The translations under genes and the position numbers were made by a program. From Chitinispirillales bacterium (lineage in GTDB: Bacteria > Fibrobacterota > Chitinivibrionia > Chitinivibrionales > Chitinispirillaceae), in contig JAIRVB010000040.1 of NCBI GenBank assembly GCA_031254105.1, positions 1 to 64,000 of the forward strand: DNA of 64,000 nucleotides, written 5' to 3'. Of this stretch, positions 27,204 through 36,386 are shown piece after piece. A model generated the notes under the pieces. The model was not told the DNA's origin, searched no databases, and saw nothing but the letters and a program-made list of their open reading frames with translations. The first letter of the stretch is position 1. Each line of letters begins with the position of its first letter.

Positions 27204-27220
27204 TTGGCACGCAACTTGCA
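27204..27220 (+). promoter_or_regulatory. Sigma-54 (-24/-12) promoter of groESL
   Basis: TTGGCACGCAACTTGCA is a full match to the sigma-54 consensus TGGCAC-N5-TTGCA, with GG at 27206-27207 and GC at 27218-27219. Transcription would start near 27231, about 55 bases before groES. A short palindrome, ATTGGGCCAAT, lies at the expected start region. I see no CIRCE (HrcA) inverted repeat. Confidence 0.8.
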
Positions 27221-27285
27221 TCAAATTGGGCCAATCAATTTAGTTTGTATAATCAACTTAAACCTACTTTTAGGAGGAGATATAA

Positions 27286-27570
27286 ATGAATGTTAAACCG
27301 ATGGAAGACCGGATCATACTCAAGTCTATGGAAGCTCAGGAGAAGACAAGCGGCGGTATCTACATCCCTGATAACGCTAAGGAAAAACCGCAGAAGGGCG
27401 AAGTGATCGCTGTAGGCCCCGGCAAAACCAACGACAAGGGTCAGAAAATCGAGATGACTCTCAAAAAAGGCGACAAGGTTCTCTATGGAAAATATGCGGG
27501 TACGGAGGTCACTATTGATGGTGAGGAGTATCTCATTGTGCGTGAGAGTGACGTGCTTGCTGTGATATAA
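27286..27570 (+). CDS. groES: Co-chaperonin GroES
   Basis: Forms the heptameric lid of the GroEL chamber. Its 94 residues are full length, with the start [10 protein letters not shown], the mobile loop ([17 protein letters not shown]) and the [14 protein letters not shown] block. A strong AGGAGGAGAT ribosome-binding site precedes the ATG. It is the first gene of a groES-groEL operon, which is driven by the sigma-54-type promoter upstream. Confidence 0.98.
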   Translation: MNVKPMEDRIILKSMEAQEKTSGGIYIPDNAKEKPQKGEVIAVGPGKTNDKGQKIEMTLKKGDKVLYGKYAGTEVTIDGEEYLIVRESDVLAVI

Positions 27571-27756
27571 TGAGAGGGCAGCCGCGAGGGGCTGCCCGTA
27601 CAGGAGATATATGTAAGGGCACCCCTTGCGGGTACCCTAGGATATACGAAGAAAAAATAATCCGATGTAAGGGCGGCAACCTGCCGCCTGCAAAGCCAGG
27701 CACCCGCGGGTGGTGCCACAACAATCATCGTAAGGGCACCCCTCGCGGGTGCCCCT
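27571..27756. repeat. Array of REP-like palindromes between groES and groEL
   Basis: Four to five GC-rich hairpins fill the spacer. GGGCAGC at 27576 pairs with GCTGCCC at 27591. GTAAGGGCACCCCTTGCGGG begins at 27613 and a near copy, GTAAGGGCACCCCTCGCGGG, at 27730. TGTAAGGGCGGCAACCTGCC lies at 27666. GGCACC and GGTGCC face each other near 27700. Most units begin GTAAGGGC, so they share a head motif like REP/BIME elements. They could stabilise groES mRNA or attenuate groEL. Confidence 0.8.
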
Positions 27757-27775
27757 CAAAAAAGGAGACAGATAA

Positions 27776-29410
<1,635 letters not shown>

Positions 29411-29432
29411 TAAGTAAGTAGTATAATCAAAA

Positions 29433-29453
29433 GAGGGGAGAAAATCTCCCCTC
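29433..29453 (+). terminator. Terminator hairpin after groEL
   Basis: GAGGGGAG and CTCCCCTC form a perfect eight-base stem around AAAAT, 23 bases after the groEL stop. No long T-run follows. Confidence 0.6.
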
Positions 29454-29514
29454 AATCCTACCACAAACAGATTCAAATATTATTTACGCGCTCTATTTCA
29501 CTACTGAGGTTTAC

Positions 29515-30075
29515 ATGGAAGATTCTAAGCTTAAGGAAGGGGGGAATGATAATAAACAAGAAAAAGTTGCAGAATTAATGATGAAAAATGTTGTAGACTT
29601 TGGTAAGTTTTCTTTTGAATTAGAAGAAAAGCGCGAACAAAGTTTAATAAATCAATCAAGTCAAATGATAACCGCATTTTCTGTATTTACTATTGCATTG
29701 TATACTTTGCTTCCTGTTTTGATAAGTTGTTTAAATATTTCCATTGTACCCAAAATGTTATTTAGTGTTGGCATAATCTCAACATTATTACTTATAAGTC
29801 TTCTTTTGGCTTTACTTGCACAATGGCGATACAAGTATTCAACAATGCAAATTATTGATGAATTTTATAACAGAGTGTATCAAGAGCATACAAATTATAA
29901 AACACAAGCACAATTTTATATACTATGGAAAGATCAAATACAAGATATCCATAAAAGCAAAAAAATAAATAACGATAAAAGAGTAAAATTAGTAAAATGG
30001 TCTATATATGTATTTCTTATTTCAATGGGTACAGTAATTGTTTCAATTATAGCACTCATATTTATTCATTTATAG
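29515..30075 (+). CDS. Membrane protein with three predicted helices, unknown family
   Basis: I do not recognise a named family. The 186 residues have a hydrophilic charged N-terminus (1-45), two membrane helices (about 51-73 and 80-102), a soluble basic loop with YKYSTMQIIDEFYNRVY, and a third helix at the C-terminus (about 160-184). Base composition is clearly more AT-rich than groEL beside it, which suggests horizontal transfer. It is followed after 12 bases by a small Q/N-rich gene with its own AGGAG site, so they form a two-gene unit. The layout resembles small accessory or defence-type cassettes, but no enzymatic domain is visible. Confidence 0.65.
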   Translation: MEDSKLKEGGNDNKQEKVAELMMKNVVDFGKFSFELEEKREQSLINQSSQMITAFSVFTIALYTLLPVLISCLNISIVPKMLFSVGIISTLLLISLLLALLAQWRYKYSTMQIIDEFYNRVYQEHTNYKTQAQFYILWKDQIQDIHKSKKINNDKRVKLVKWSIYVFLISMGTVIVSIIALIFIHL

Positions 30076-30087
30076 GAGATTATCAAA

Positions 30088-30276
30088 ATGGCAGACAACC
30101 AACAAACTCAACAGAATCAATCTAGTCAACAATCGTTAAATCACACACCAAACACGAATAATTTAAACATAATAAGCAATCCAATTGATAGCATTGCAAA
30201 ACCCACTACGCTTCCAACACTGACAACAGAAGATGTTCATTCGAGTACATTATTTCAAACAAACCGGGATGGATAA
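30088..30276 (+). CDS. Small Q/N/T-rich protein paired with the membrane protein
   Basis: A 62-residue hydrophilic, probably disordered protein beginning MADNQQTQQNQSSQQS and rich in Gln, Asn, Ser and Thr, with no membrane segment. The Shine-Dalgarno TAGGAGAT lies ten bases upstream. It is 12 bases behind the membrane protein and shares its AT-rich composition, so it was probably acquired with it. It may be a partner, regulator or toxin/antitoxin-like companion; nothing in the sequence decides. Confidence 0.5.
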   Translation: MADNQQTQQNQSSQQSLNHTPNTNNLNIISNPIDSIAKPTTLPTLTTEDVHSSTLFQTNRDG

Positions 30277-30286
30277 GTTATCGCAG

Positions 30287-30308
30287 GGGGCGGCTAGTGC
30301 GCCGCCCC
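30287..30308. terminator. Strong GC hairpin between convergent genes
   Basis: GGGGCGGC pairs with GCCGCCCC around TAGTGC, followed by GTTT. It lies between the Q/N-rich gene and the convergent outer-membrane barrel gene and could terminate both. Confidence 0.75.
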
Positions 30309-30321
30309 GTTTGTCATGCGT

Positions 30322-31089
30322 TTAAAACGCCCACCCAGCGGCAAGCGTAATCCTGAATCCGCCGACAAATATATGGTTCGCGAAGAAATCGAACATATCG
30401 TCAAGATCGCTGTCTATATCTCCGCCAAATTTTTTGCCTAATTTAGTTCCTATGCCATCGCCCACACGAGTCGAAAAATCATATCCGGTTGACATTTCAA
30501 TAATAAAGGAGTTTCTTATCAACCACCGGTACCCTGTCTTAAGGCCTAATTTTAAGTAACTTGCCGTCATTGATAAGTCGACTAAATCTATTGCATTTTT
30601 ACCATCCCGTTCGGTATAATAAAACCGTCCCTTTAACCCTGTTCCAAAAGTCCCATAACCTAAAGAACCGTTAAGAAAAAAACTTTTTCCAGTTGGATAA
30701 AGTCTGGCGTTGCTCTCAAAATTAAAAGATGAAAAGTTTTGTTTGAGCGAAAGTTCTTCGATAATACCTAAAGTAATATCATACATACTAGCCGAGTATC
30801 CCATTCCCGCCCCCAGATAAGCGAATCTTGCGCCCGCGCTGAAAAATGGGTTGATCTGCCGTTCGTACTGCAGTGCGAGACCAAAACCTGACGTGTTAAA
30901 ACTATCATCCGTATGATCCCCAAACGACGCGATCCAATTCCCGATAATCGCAGGCCCAAAATCGTAGGTGACATAATTAAGCTTATCCGACGCCGGCGTA
31001 TTACCAGCGAAAAACGCTACCGCCGCCGCACATAAAAACACGCGTGCCTTATTGCCTGAATGCCTGCCGTTTCCAATAAATGTTCCCAT
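30322..31089 (-). CDS. Predicted outer-membrane beta-barrel protein
   Basis: A secreted protein of 255 residues. A signal peptide (about 1-33, with FLCAAAVAFFAG and cleavage near NTPAS) is followed by alternating amphipathic strands of the PFFSAGARFAYLGAG and FFLNGSLGYGTF type. It ends in Phe (LAAGWAF), the usual C-terminal signature of barrels inserted by the Bam machinery. No family assignment is possible beyond an OmpA/OmpW-like eight- to ten-strand barrel. It is a single gene facing the convergent groEL-side genes. Confidence 0.75.
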   Translation of the reverse strand: MGTFIGNGRHSGNKARVFLCAAAVAFFAGNTPASDKLNYVTYDFGPAIIGNWIASFGDHTDDSFNTSGFGLALQYERQINPFFSAGARFAYLGAGMGYSASMYDITLGIIEELSLKQNFSSFNFESNARLYPTGKSFFLNGSLGYGTFGTGLKGRFYYTERDGKNAIDLVDLSMTASYLKLGLKTGYRWLIRNSFIIEMSTGYDFSTRVGDGIGTKLGKKFGGDIDSDLDDMFDFFANHIFVGGFRITLAAGWAF

Positions 31090-31214
31090 ATCCTGCTACA
31101 CTCCCCGACTGTTTAATAATGTAAGAAATAAGTATAAACCCAAATTTAAAGATTATGGGACAAATCTATGGAAGAAGCCGCGGTCAACCCGGCTTAATAG
31201 ACAATCGGGATTAC

Positions 31215-31652
31215 TTATGAATTGATGATAACAGTCACCGGCCCGTCATTGACAAGCTGCACTTTCATATCAGCGCCAAAAATTCCGGTTTCTACCTTCC
31301 GTATTTTTTCTCTAAGCTTTTTTACGAAATATTCATAAAGTTCACGTCCCTTTTGGCTGGGAGCGGCATCGACAAAACTTGGGCGGCGCCCCTTTGAGCA
31401 ATTGCCAAGCAGCGTAAATTGAGACACAACCAGCGCTTCCCCGCCGATATCGTTTACAGAAAGATTCATCTTTCCACCGCTGTCGGAAAAGATACGCAGA
31501 TCGGCGCATTTGACGGCTAAGAGATCCGCCGCGTCTTCGGCGTCATCCTTATGTACGCCGACAAGAAGCATTAACCCTTTACCGATAGAACCTACCGTTT
31601 GTCCATCTACGGCTACGCTTGAACTCAGAACTCTTTGCGCTACGATAATCAT
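31215..31652 (-). CDS. dtd: D-aminoacyl-tRNA deacylase
   Basis: Hydrolyses D-aminoacyl-tRNAs (and Gly-tRNA-Ala), protecting translation. The diagnostic SQFTL motif and the C-terminal NDGPVT motif are both present, as is the RVLSSSV start. The 145-residue length is standard. It is a single minus-strand gene between the barrel protein and the Omp85 gene. Confidence 0.96.
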   Translation of the reverse strand: MIIVAQRVLSSSVAVDGQTVGSIGKGLMLLVGVHKDDAEDAADLLAVKCADLRIFSDSGGKMNLSVNDIGGEALVVSQFTLLGNCSKGRRPSFVDAAPSQKGRELYEYFVKKLREKIRKVETGIFGADMKVQLVNDGPVTVIINS

Positions 31653-31705
31653 GAATTATAAATTACAATGTACAATGTACAAATTACAAATAAAATCAAA
31701 TTCAA
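31653..31705. repeat. Low-complexity word repeat upstream of dtd
   Basis: Iterated words ATTATAAATTACAATG, TACAATGTACAA and ATTACAAAT in tandem. It resembles other word-repeat scrambles in this window (50457, 51558, 52360) in style but not in exact sequence. Confidence 0.5.
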
Positions 31706-31806
31706 AACATTAAAAACGCTTTTACTCACGTTTACACTATTTTATTATACCATTTATTTGTAAATTGTAAAATATTAGAGATCTTCACGCGCAGGTATAC
31801 TCATTA

Positions 31807-33675
31807 CTAAAAGTTTTCGAGATAGAGATTAAATTTTTGTTTTCCCTGAGGGATCTGGATTCCATAATCAAGCCGTACCTTTCCCTGCGGGAGCGCAAAA
31901 ATAAGTCCCGGCCCTGCCGCGGTGCGCAGATCGCTCATATTTAAAACACCCGGTCTTCTCCACGCGTATCCGGTGTTAACAAACAATGCTCCTTGAAACC
32001 GCCAATAGAGAGGTATTCGCAGCTCAAACGGGGTAAATACAAGCACAGCTCCCGCTCCCCTTGGCCGTCCTGATTCATCTTTAGGCATAAGCTCTGTTGC
32101 GCTAAAACCGCTTATTGGCGAAATTGAGTCAAAACCAAGCCAAAACCGCTCCTGAACCGGAAGCAGACCGCTTGTAGATCCATACCCAGCCCCAAACGCA
32201 CCCTGGGCGCGAACAACCGCGGTTATGCCCGCAAGTAGCGGATATTGCAAACGCAAACTTGACATAATCGTATAAAACTGATTCGTTTGAGTTAAAAAAG
32301 GCCCGGCCAGCTCCCCGTTTATCTCCGCAGCCCATCCAAGAGAGGTTACGTCTGTGTGACCAAAACGCAGCTGAGCGCCTAAAGCGTAGGTATCCCTCAT
32401 TGGTTGCCATGGGTAAAGGGGTGTAGGCGGATCGGTAGTGATACTTGAGGTGTGTTCAGCGCGGACAAAAAATCTCCAATTGTACCATTTGTCATCAGGT
32501 TTATCAAAAGCGGCTATGCGGCCTCCCCAAAATACCCCATCATAATCAGATTGCAGACGCCGCTCTCCGTAGATACGCGCGGAACCATCCGCAAAATTAC
32601 CAAAAAGATGTGGATAAACATAGTTTAGCTCCCCTCCCCTGTCCCAGTGAGAATACCTGCCACGCACGGATATTCTGTGGCCAAGGCCAAAGAGATTGCG
32701 GTACAGGAGTTCAAGATCGATAAACCATCCTTGATACGCGCCGTAACCCGCAGCTACCTGCACCGCCGCCATATCTTTTTCGGTAACAATAACCGCTATC
32801 TGAGCGTCAACCGTATCAAGCTCTTCAGGTGATTCAAGCGTGTCAACCGGTATAATAAACACGGAAGAAAAAAGGTCTGTTGATAAAAGCCGCTTCCTGC
32901 TTCTTTCAATCAAACGCGGTGTTATAATCTGCCCCTTGTCAAACACAAGATCACGCTCTACGATTTTTGGCCTGACACGCTTCAAACCAAAAATTTCAAC
33001 GCCTCCCATGGCTGCCAAAGGCCCTTTGCGTACAATGTAACTCACCTCCCCGTGCGGCTCACCGGAAGTTTGAGCGGGAAAATCTATATGATAAATCACC
33101 GATGCGAACTGGTGACCTTGATCGTGCAGTGCGTTAAGAAGCCGTATGCGGCCCATCTCTATTAAGGAGGAATCCAATGGGCTGCCCGGCAGAATTCCCG
33201 CGATTTCGCTATAAAAATTCTCATTTTGAAAATCCGAACTAAAAAAACGAAGCGAGCTGATAGTGTAGCGCGGGCCTTCGGAAACATTTAATGTGATGTA
33301 AACTTTGCGGTTTTGCATATCACGGCGCAAACTGTGAACTTTGACAGATATACGGTGCCACCCCTTAAAACGATATAAAGCTTCTATGGATTGAATATCA
33401 TTAATAAGCCTGTTTTCATTAAATTCTCTTTTTTTGAAAATTCCCGATGGCTGCAGTCTCATTGAATTTAAAAGTTCGCGGTTTGTCAAAGAATAATTGC
33501 CTCTGAAGCGGATTTCACCAACTGAAAAGCGCTGTTCCTGAGCTTGAGAGAGGGAAAATAACGCAGAAATAATAATGCAGAATGCAGAAATATAAGACAA
33601 AATAAACGTTTGGAGCTCGTTTACTATTTTTGTGAAATTACGCGCTGATATTTTTTTAATTTCCGCATTTCGCAT
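31807..33675 (-). CDS. Omp85-family outer-membrane protein (BamA/TamA-like)
   Basis: Outer-membrane assembly/translocation protein. After a signal peptide come two to three POTRA domains (about residues 50-285, starting FSVGEIRFRGNYSLTNREL) and a 16-strand barrel ending YLENF with a C-terminal Phe. The 622 residues are shorter than BamA (five POTRAs) and closer to TamA. The start region is odd: the ATG and the first residues MRNAEI come from one copy of the dispersed repeat (33658-33690), and the hydrophobic signal core ISAFCIIISALF is encoded by a second copy (33561-33595). No Shine-Dalgarno is evident, so the true start and expression are uncertain. The YtxH-like gene ends 10 bases upstream. 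Confidence 0.85.
   Translation of the reverse strand: MRNAEIKKISARNFTKIVNELQTFILSYISAFCIIISALFSLSQAQEQRFSVGEIRFRGNYSLTNRELLNSMRLQPSGIFKKREFNENRLINDIQSIEALYRFKGWHRISVKVHSLRRDMQNRKVYITLNVSEGPRYTISSLRFFSSDFQNENFYSEIAGILPGSPLDSSLIEMGRIRLLNALHDQGHQFASVIYHIDFPAQTSGEPHGEVSYIVRKGPLAAMGGVEIFGLKRVRPKIVERDLVFDKGQIITPRLIERSRKRLLSTDLFSSVFIIPVDTLESPEELDTVDAQIAVIVTEKDMAAVQVAAGYGAYQGWFIDLELLYRNLFGLGHRISVRGRYSHWDRGGELNYVYPHLFGNFADGSARIYGERRLQSDYDGVFWGGRIAAFDKPDDKWYNWRFFVRAEHTSSITTDPPTPLYPWQPMRDTYALGAQLRFGHTDVTSLGWAAEINGELAGPFLTQTNQFYTIMSSLRLQYPLLAGITAVVRAQGAFGAGYGSTSGLLPVQERFWLGFDSISPISGFSATELMPKDESGRPRGAGAVLVFTPFELRIPLYWRFQGALFVNTGYAWRRPGVLNMSDLRTAAGPGLIFALPQGKVRLDYGIQIPQGKQKFNLYLENF
33561..33595. repeat. 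Dispersed repeat inside the Omp85 signal-peptide codons
   Basis: ACGCAGAAATAATAATGCAG followed by AATGCAGAAAT, the same word string as the intergenic copy at 48307-48341 on the opposite strand. Here it lies within the coding region of the Omp85 signal peptide. Confidence 0.75.
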
Positions 33676-33690
33676 TCCGCATTATTATTT
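33658..33690. repeat. Dispersed repeat providing the Omp85 start codon
   Basis: TTTCCGCATTTCGCATTCCG and CATTATTATTT, the CGG variant of the repeat core. It contains the Omp85 ATG (33675) and reaches the stop of the upstream gene. Confidence 0.7.
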
Positions 33691-33999
33691 TCGCGTTATC
33701 CTTTCCGAGTGCACTTTGTTTTTAAGCTGAGCTGCAATTCTGTCAATGCGGCTCTTAGTGTTTTGCACAATGGAATCCAAGCTTCGTTCAAGCTGATCCG
33801 CGGATTTACCTTCGAGATTGCGTTTAAGCTCAGCTACTGCGTAATCCAGTTCAACGCTGCTTTCATTAGCCGCCTGACGCGTCGCGTCGCTTATTTTTTT
33901 GGCCCTGAGCGCGCATTTTCGTCTTATTATTATATACACGATTGCAAATAAGGTGAAAAACGAAGCAGCTAAACAGTGCGATTTTTTTATTCCCAACAT
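33685..33999 (-). CDS. Small membrane-anchored coiled-coil (YtxH-like) protein
   Basis: The product has 104 residues: one N-terminal membrane helix (CLAASFFTLFAIVYIII) followed by a basic patch and a long charged amphipathic helix rich in Ala, Lys, Glu and Gln that should form a coiled coil. That resembles YtxH/gas-vesicle-like small envelope proteins in style. I chose the ATG at 33999 because AAGGAG lies seven bases upstream; the longer frame would start at 34023. It lies directly before the Omp85 gene and could be co-transcribed. Function unknown. Confidence 0.65.
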   Translation of the reverse strand: MLGIKKSHCLAASFFTLFAIVYIIIRRKCALRAKKISDATRQAANESSVELDYAVAELKRNLEGKSADQLERSLDSIVQNTKSRIDRIAAQLKNKVHSERITRK

Positions 34000-34379
34000 G
34001 GAAGCGCTCCTTTTTAAGTTCAATACATAAATCTATTTTCAGAATTTTTCTCCGCTTAAATTTATCGTTAAAAAAAGAAGCAACTCTTATACCAGTGGAT
34101 GTGGAAAGGTTGCGTTTGCGGAAGGATAGGTCAAAAATTTTTACCGTTTTGCAAAGAATAAAATTTACGAAATATTCCAATCTTAAAAAAATTCCTGTCA
34201 TGCCGCAGCCATAATATATTTTGATTATTCCACGTTAAAAACTTTCAGGCATCTTTCATAACCATAGTTCAGTTTTTACTACCGTTAATATTCATGATAT
34301 GCAATTCTGCACATCACACATTTTTATTTCGGCAAATAGTATCTTGATATTAGCGCAGTCTTATAAAAAAGGGGTTATT
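34000..34379. other. AT-rich intergenic region
   Basis: 380 bases between the divergent YtxH-like and Rpn genes. I see no RNA gene or repeat. Reading frames here have no ribosome-binding site or recognisable product. Confidence 0.5.
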
Positions 34380-35207
34380 ATGCCAATAAAATATCTCGAC
34401 CCTAAAAACGATCTCACCTTCAAACGGATATTCGGCGAACACAAACATTTGTGTATGAGCTTGCTCAACAATTTATTGAAGTTTGAGGGCAGTGATAAAA
34501 TAGAGTCATTGGAATATCAAACCCCTGAAATGCTTCCTGAGTTGGAACTGTTAAAATATTCAATAGTAGATGTAAAATGTGTAGATGGTAAAGGAAGAGC
34601 CTTTATTGTTGAAATGCAATTATACTGGTCGAATTCTTTCAGAGCGAGAGCGCTTTTGAATACGGCTAAAGCATATTCCCGCCAACTTGACAGCGCAAAG
34701 AAATATAGTGATTTGAGTCCGGTTTTTTCGTTATGTTTAGTAAATGATATTATAGAAAATACGGAAGAATTTTCCGATAAATACTATTGGGAATACGGTA
34801 TAAGAGAAAAGTATCACGATAAATATATTCCCGGTCTTGATTTTGTATTTATAGAGCTTCCAAAGTTCAAGCCTGCAAGTTCTACAGAAAAGAGCATGTT
34901 TGACCTGTGGCTGCAACTACTCACTCAGATAGATGAATCCAAAGGCGGAGAAATCCCGCAGGAATTGTTTACAAACGATGAGACCAGAGAAGCGATAAAA
35001 TATTTGAAAGAGGAAGCATATACCAAAGCTCAATTAGAAGCGTATGATCAGTTCCGAGACGCGAATATGAGAGAGTTGTCTGCATTGCATGATGCCAGAG
35101 AAGAAGGCATTGAAATAGGCGAGAAAAATGGCGCTAAAAAGCTGGCGGAGCTCATTGAAAAAGGGATTCCTTTGCAAGAAGCGATGAAAAAGCTTGGGAT
35201 TAATTAA
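34380..35207 (+). CDS. Rpn-family recombination-promoting nuclease / PD-(D/E)XK transposase
   Basis: Intact member of the Rpn/YhgA-like family (PDDEXK_2). Members are DNA endonucleases that promote RecA-independent recombination and act as selfish or defence-like elements. The opening YLDPKNDLTFKRIFG, the core with ALLNYD-like text replaced by SIVDVKCVDGKGRAFIVEMQ (the D...E-x-Q nuclease signature) and the C-terminal GAKKLAELIEKGIP are all family hallmarks. The ATG at 34380 has AAAAAGGGG upstream; the frame extends further back without a site. A decayed relative is at 22271-22523. Confidence 0.88.
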   Translation: MPIKYLDPKNDLTFKRIFGEHKHLCMSLLNNLLKFEGSDKIESLEYQTPEMLPELELLKYSIVDVKCVDGKGRAFIVEMQLYWSNSFRARALLNTAKAYSRQLDSAKKYSDLSPVFSLCLVNDIIENTEEFSDKYYWEYGIREKYHDKYIPGLDFVFIELPKFKPASSTEKSMFDLWLQLLTQIDESKGGEIPQELFTNDETREAIKYLKEEAYTKAQLEAYDQFRDANMRELSALHDAREEGIEIGEKNGAKKLAELIEKGIPLQEAMKKLGIN

Positions 35208-35255
35208 ATGAAATAACTAAAGCAGCCGGAAATTATAAATTTGCACCACAATTGG

Positions 35256-36386
35256 CTATTCCGCCGCTTCTTTTATTACTTCCACAATCTTTTGGCTCGT
35301 TGTACCATCTCCGTAAGGGTTTACCGCATTGGCCATATCTGAAAATGTTTTCTCGTTATTCAAGAGTTCTTCCATTGTAAGAACAAGATTTTCATATTTA
35401 GTACCGACAAGTTTTGCGGTTCCCGCTTCTATTCCTTCTTGCCGCTCTGTTACATCCCGCATTACCAATACCGGTTTGCCAAGCGCAGGCGCCTCTTCCT
35501 GTATGCCGCCAGAATCGGTAAGAACAAAATAGCATTTTTCCATAAGCCATATAAGGTACGGATAATCTAACGGCTCTATAAGATGGACATTGGTAATATC
35601 CTTTAATATCCTATTTACCGGTTCACGGACATTTGGGTTAAAGTGCATAGGATAGACGAATTGAACATCTTTGTAAACATTGGCGATATATGCAATAGCG
35701 CTGCAAATATTTTCAAAACTATCTCCAAAATTTTCACGTCTATGGCCGGTTACCAAAATTATTCTATTGGAAAAATCAAGAAAGGAAAAGTATTTTTTAT
35801 ATTTGTCGGTATTTTCGTTTTTGATAATATCCAGTCCAAGATGCAAAGCGTCTATAACGGTGTTGCCAACCATATACACATTTTTCGTTATACCCTCACT
35901 TTTCAAATTTTCGACCGCTTTACTAGTAGGGGCAAAATGATAATCCGCAATATGGCCGGTAATGATACGGTTTATCTCTTCCGGAAACGGCGAATATTTA
36001 CAACCGCTCCTCAAACCGGCTTCAAGATGCGCCACGGGAATCTGCTTATAAAAACTGGCCAAAGCACCTACCATGACCGATGTTGTATCGCCTTGCACAA
36101 AAACTATATCCGGCTTTGTTTGTTCAAAAACATCTTTTAAACCAGACAAACATAAAGCCGTTATATCAAATAACGTTTGATTGGGTGACATGAGATTTAA
36201 ATCATAATCACTGACTATATCAAAAAACGCATTTGTCTGATCTAACATTTGACGATGCTGACCGGTAAGGCAAATTTTTACATCAAAACAATCCGGGGTT
36301 TTCTGAAACTCCTTAATAAGCGGAGCCATTTTTATGGCTTCGGGACGGGTTCCGTAGATAAAGAGTATTTTGTTAATATCAGGCAT
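35256..36386 (-). CDS. wecB: UDP-N-acetylglucosamine 2-epimerase (non-hydrolysing)
   Basis: Converts UDP-GlcNAc to UDP-ManNAc, a precursor for surface polysaccharides. Family blocks are IYGTRPEAIKMAPL at the N-terminus, VQGDTTSVM, HLEAGLRSG, the ThrPro-like VTGHRRENFG and DSGGIQEEAPALGKPVLVMR. At 376 residues it is full length. Its ATG overlaps the stop of the upstream glycosyltransferase by one base (TAATG), so it is the last gene of the coupled glycan operon. Confidence 0.95.
   Translation of the reverse strand: MPDINKILFIYGTRPEAIKMAPLIKEFQKTPDCFDVKICLTGQHRQMLDQTNAFFDIVSDYDLNLMSPNQTLFDITALCLSGLKDVFEQTKPDIVFVQGDTTSVMVGALASFYKQIPVAHLEAGLRSGCKYSPFPEEINRIITGHIADYHFAPTSKAVENLKSEGITKNVYMVGNTVIDALHLGLDIIKNENTDKYKKYFSFLDFSNRIILVTGHRRENFGDSFENICSAIAYIANVYKDVQFVYPMHFNPNVREPVNRILKDITNVHLIEPLDYPYLIWLMEKCYFVLTDSGGIQEEAPALGKPVLVMRDVTERQEGIEAGTAKLVGTKYENLVLTMEELLNNEKTFSDMANAVNPYGDGTTSQKIVEVIKEAAE

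Noticed and set aside
27200-27285. CIRCE element for groESL
   Set aside because: The TTAGCACTC...GAGTGCTAA inverted repeat is not present; a sigma-54 promoter is seen instead.
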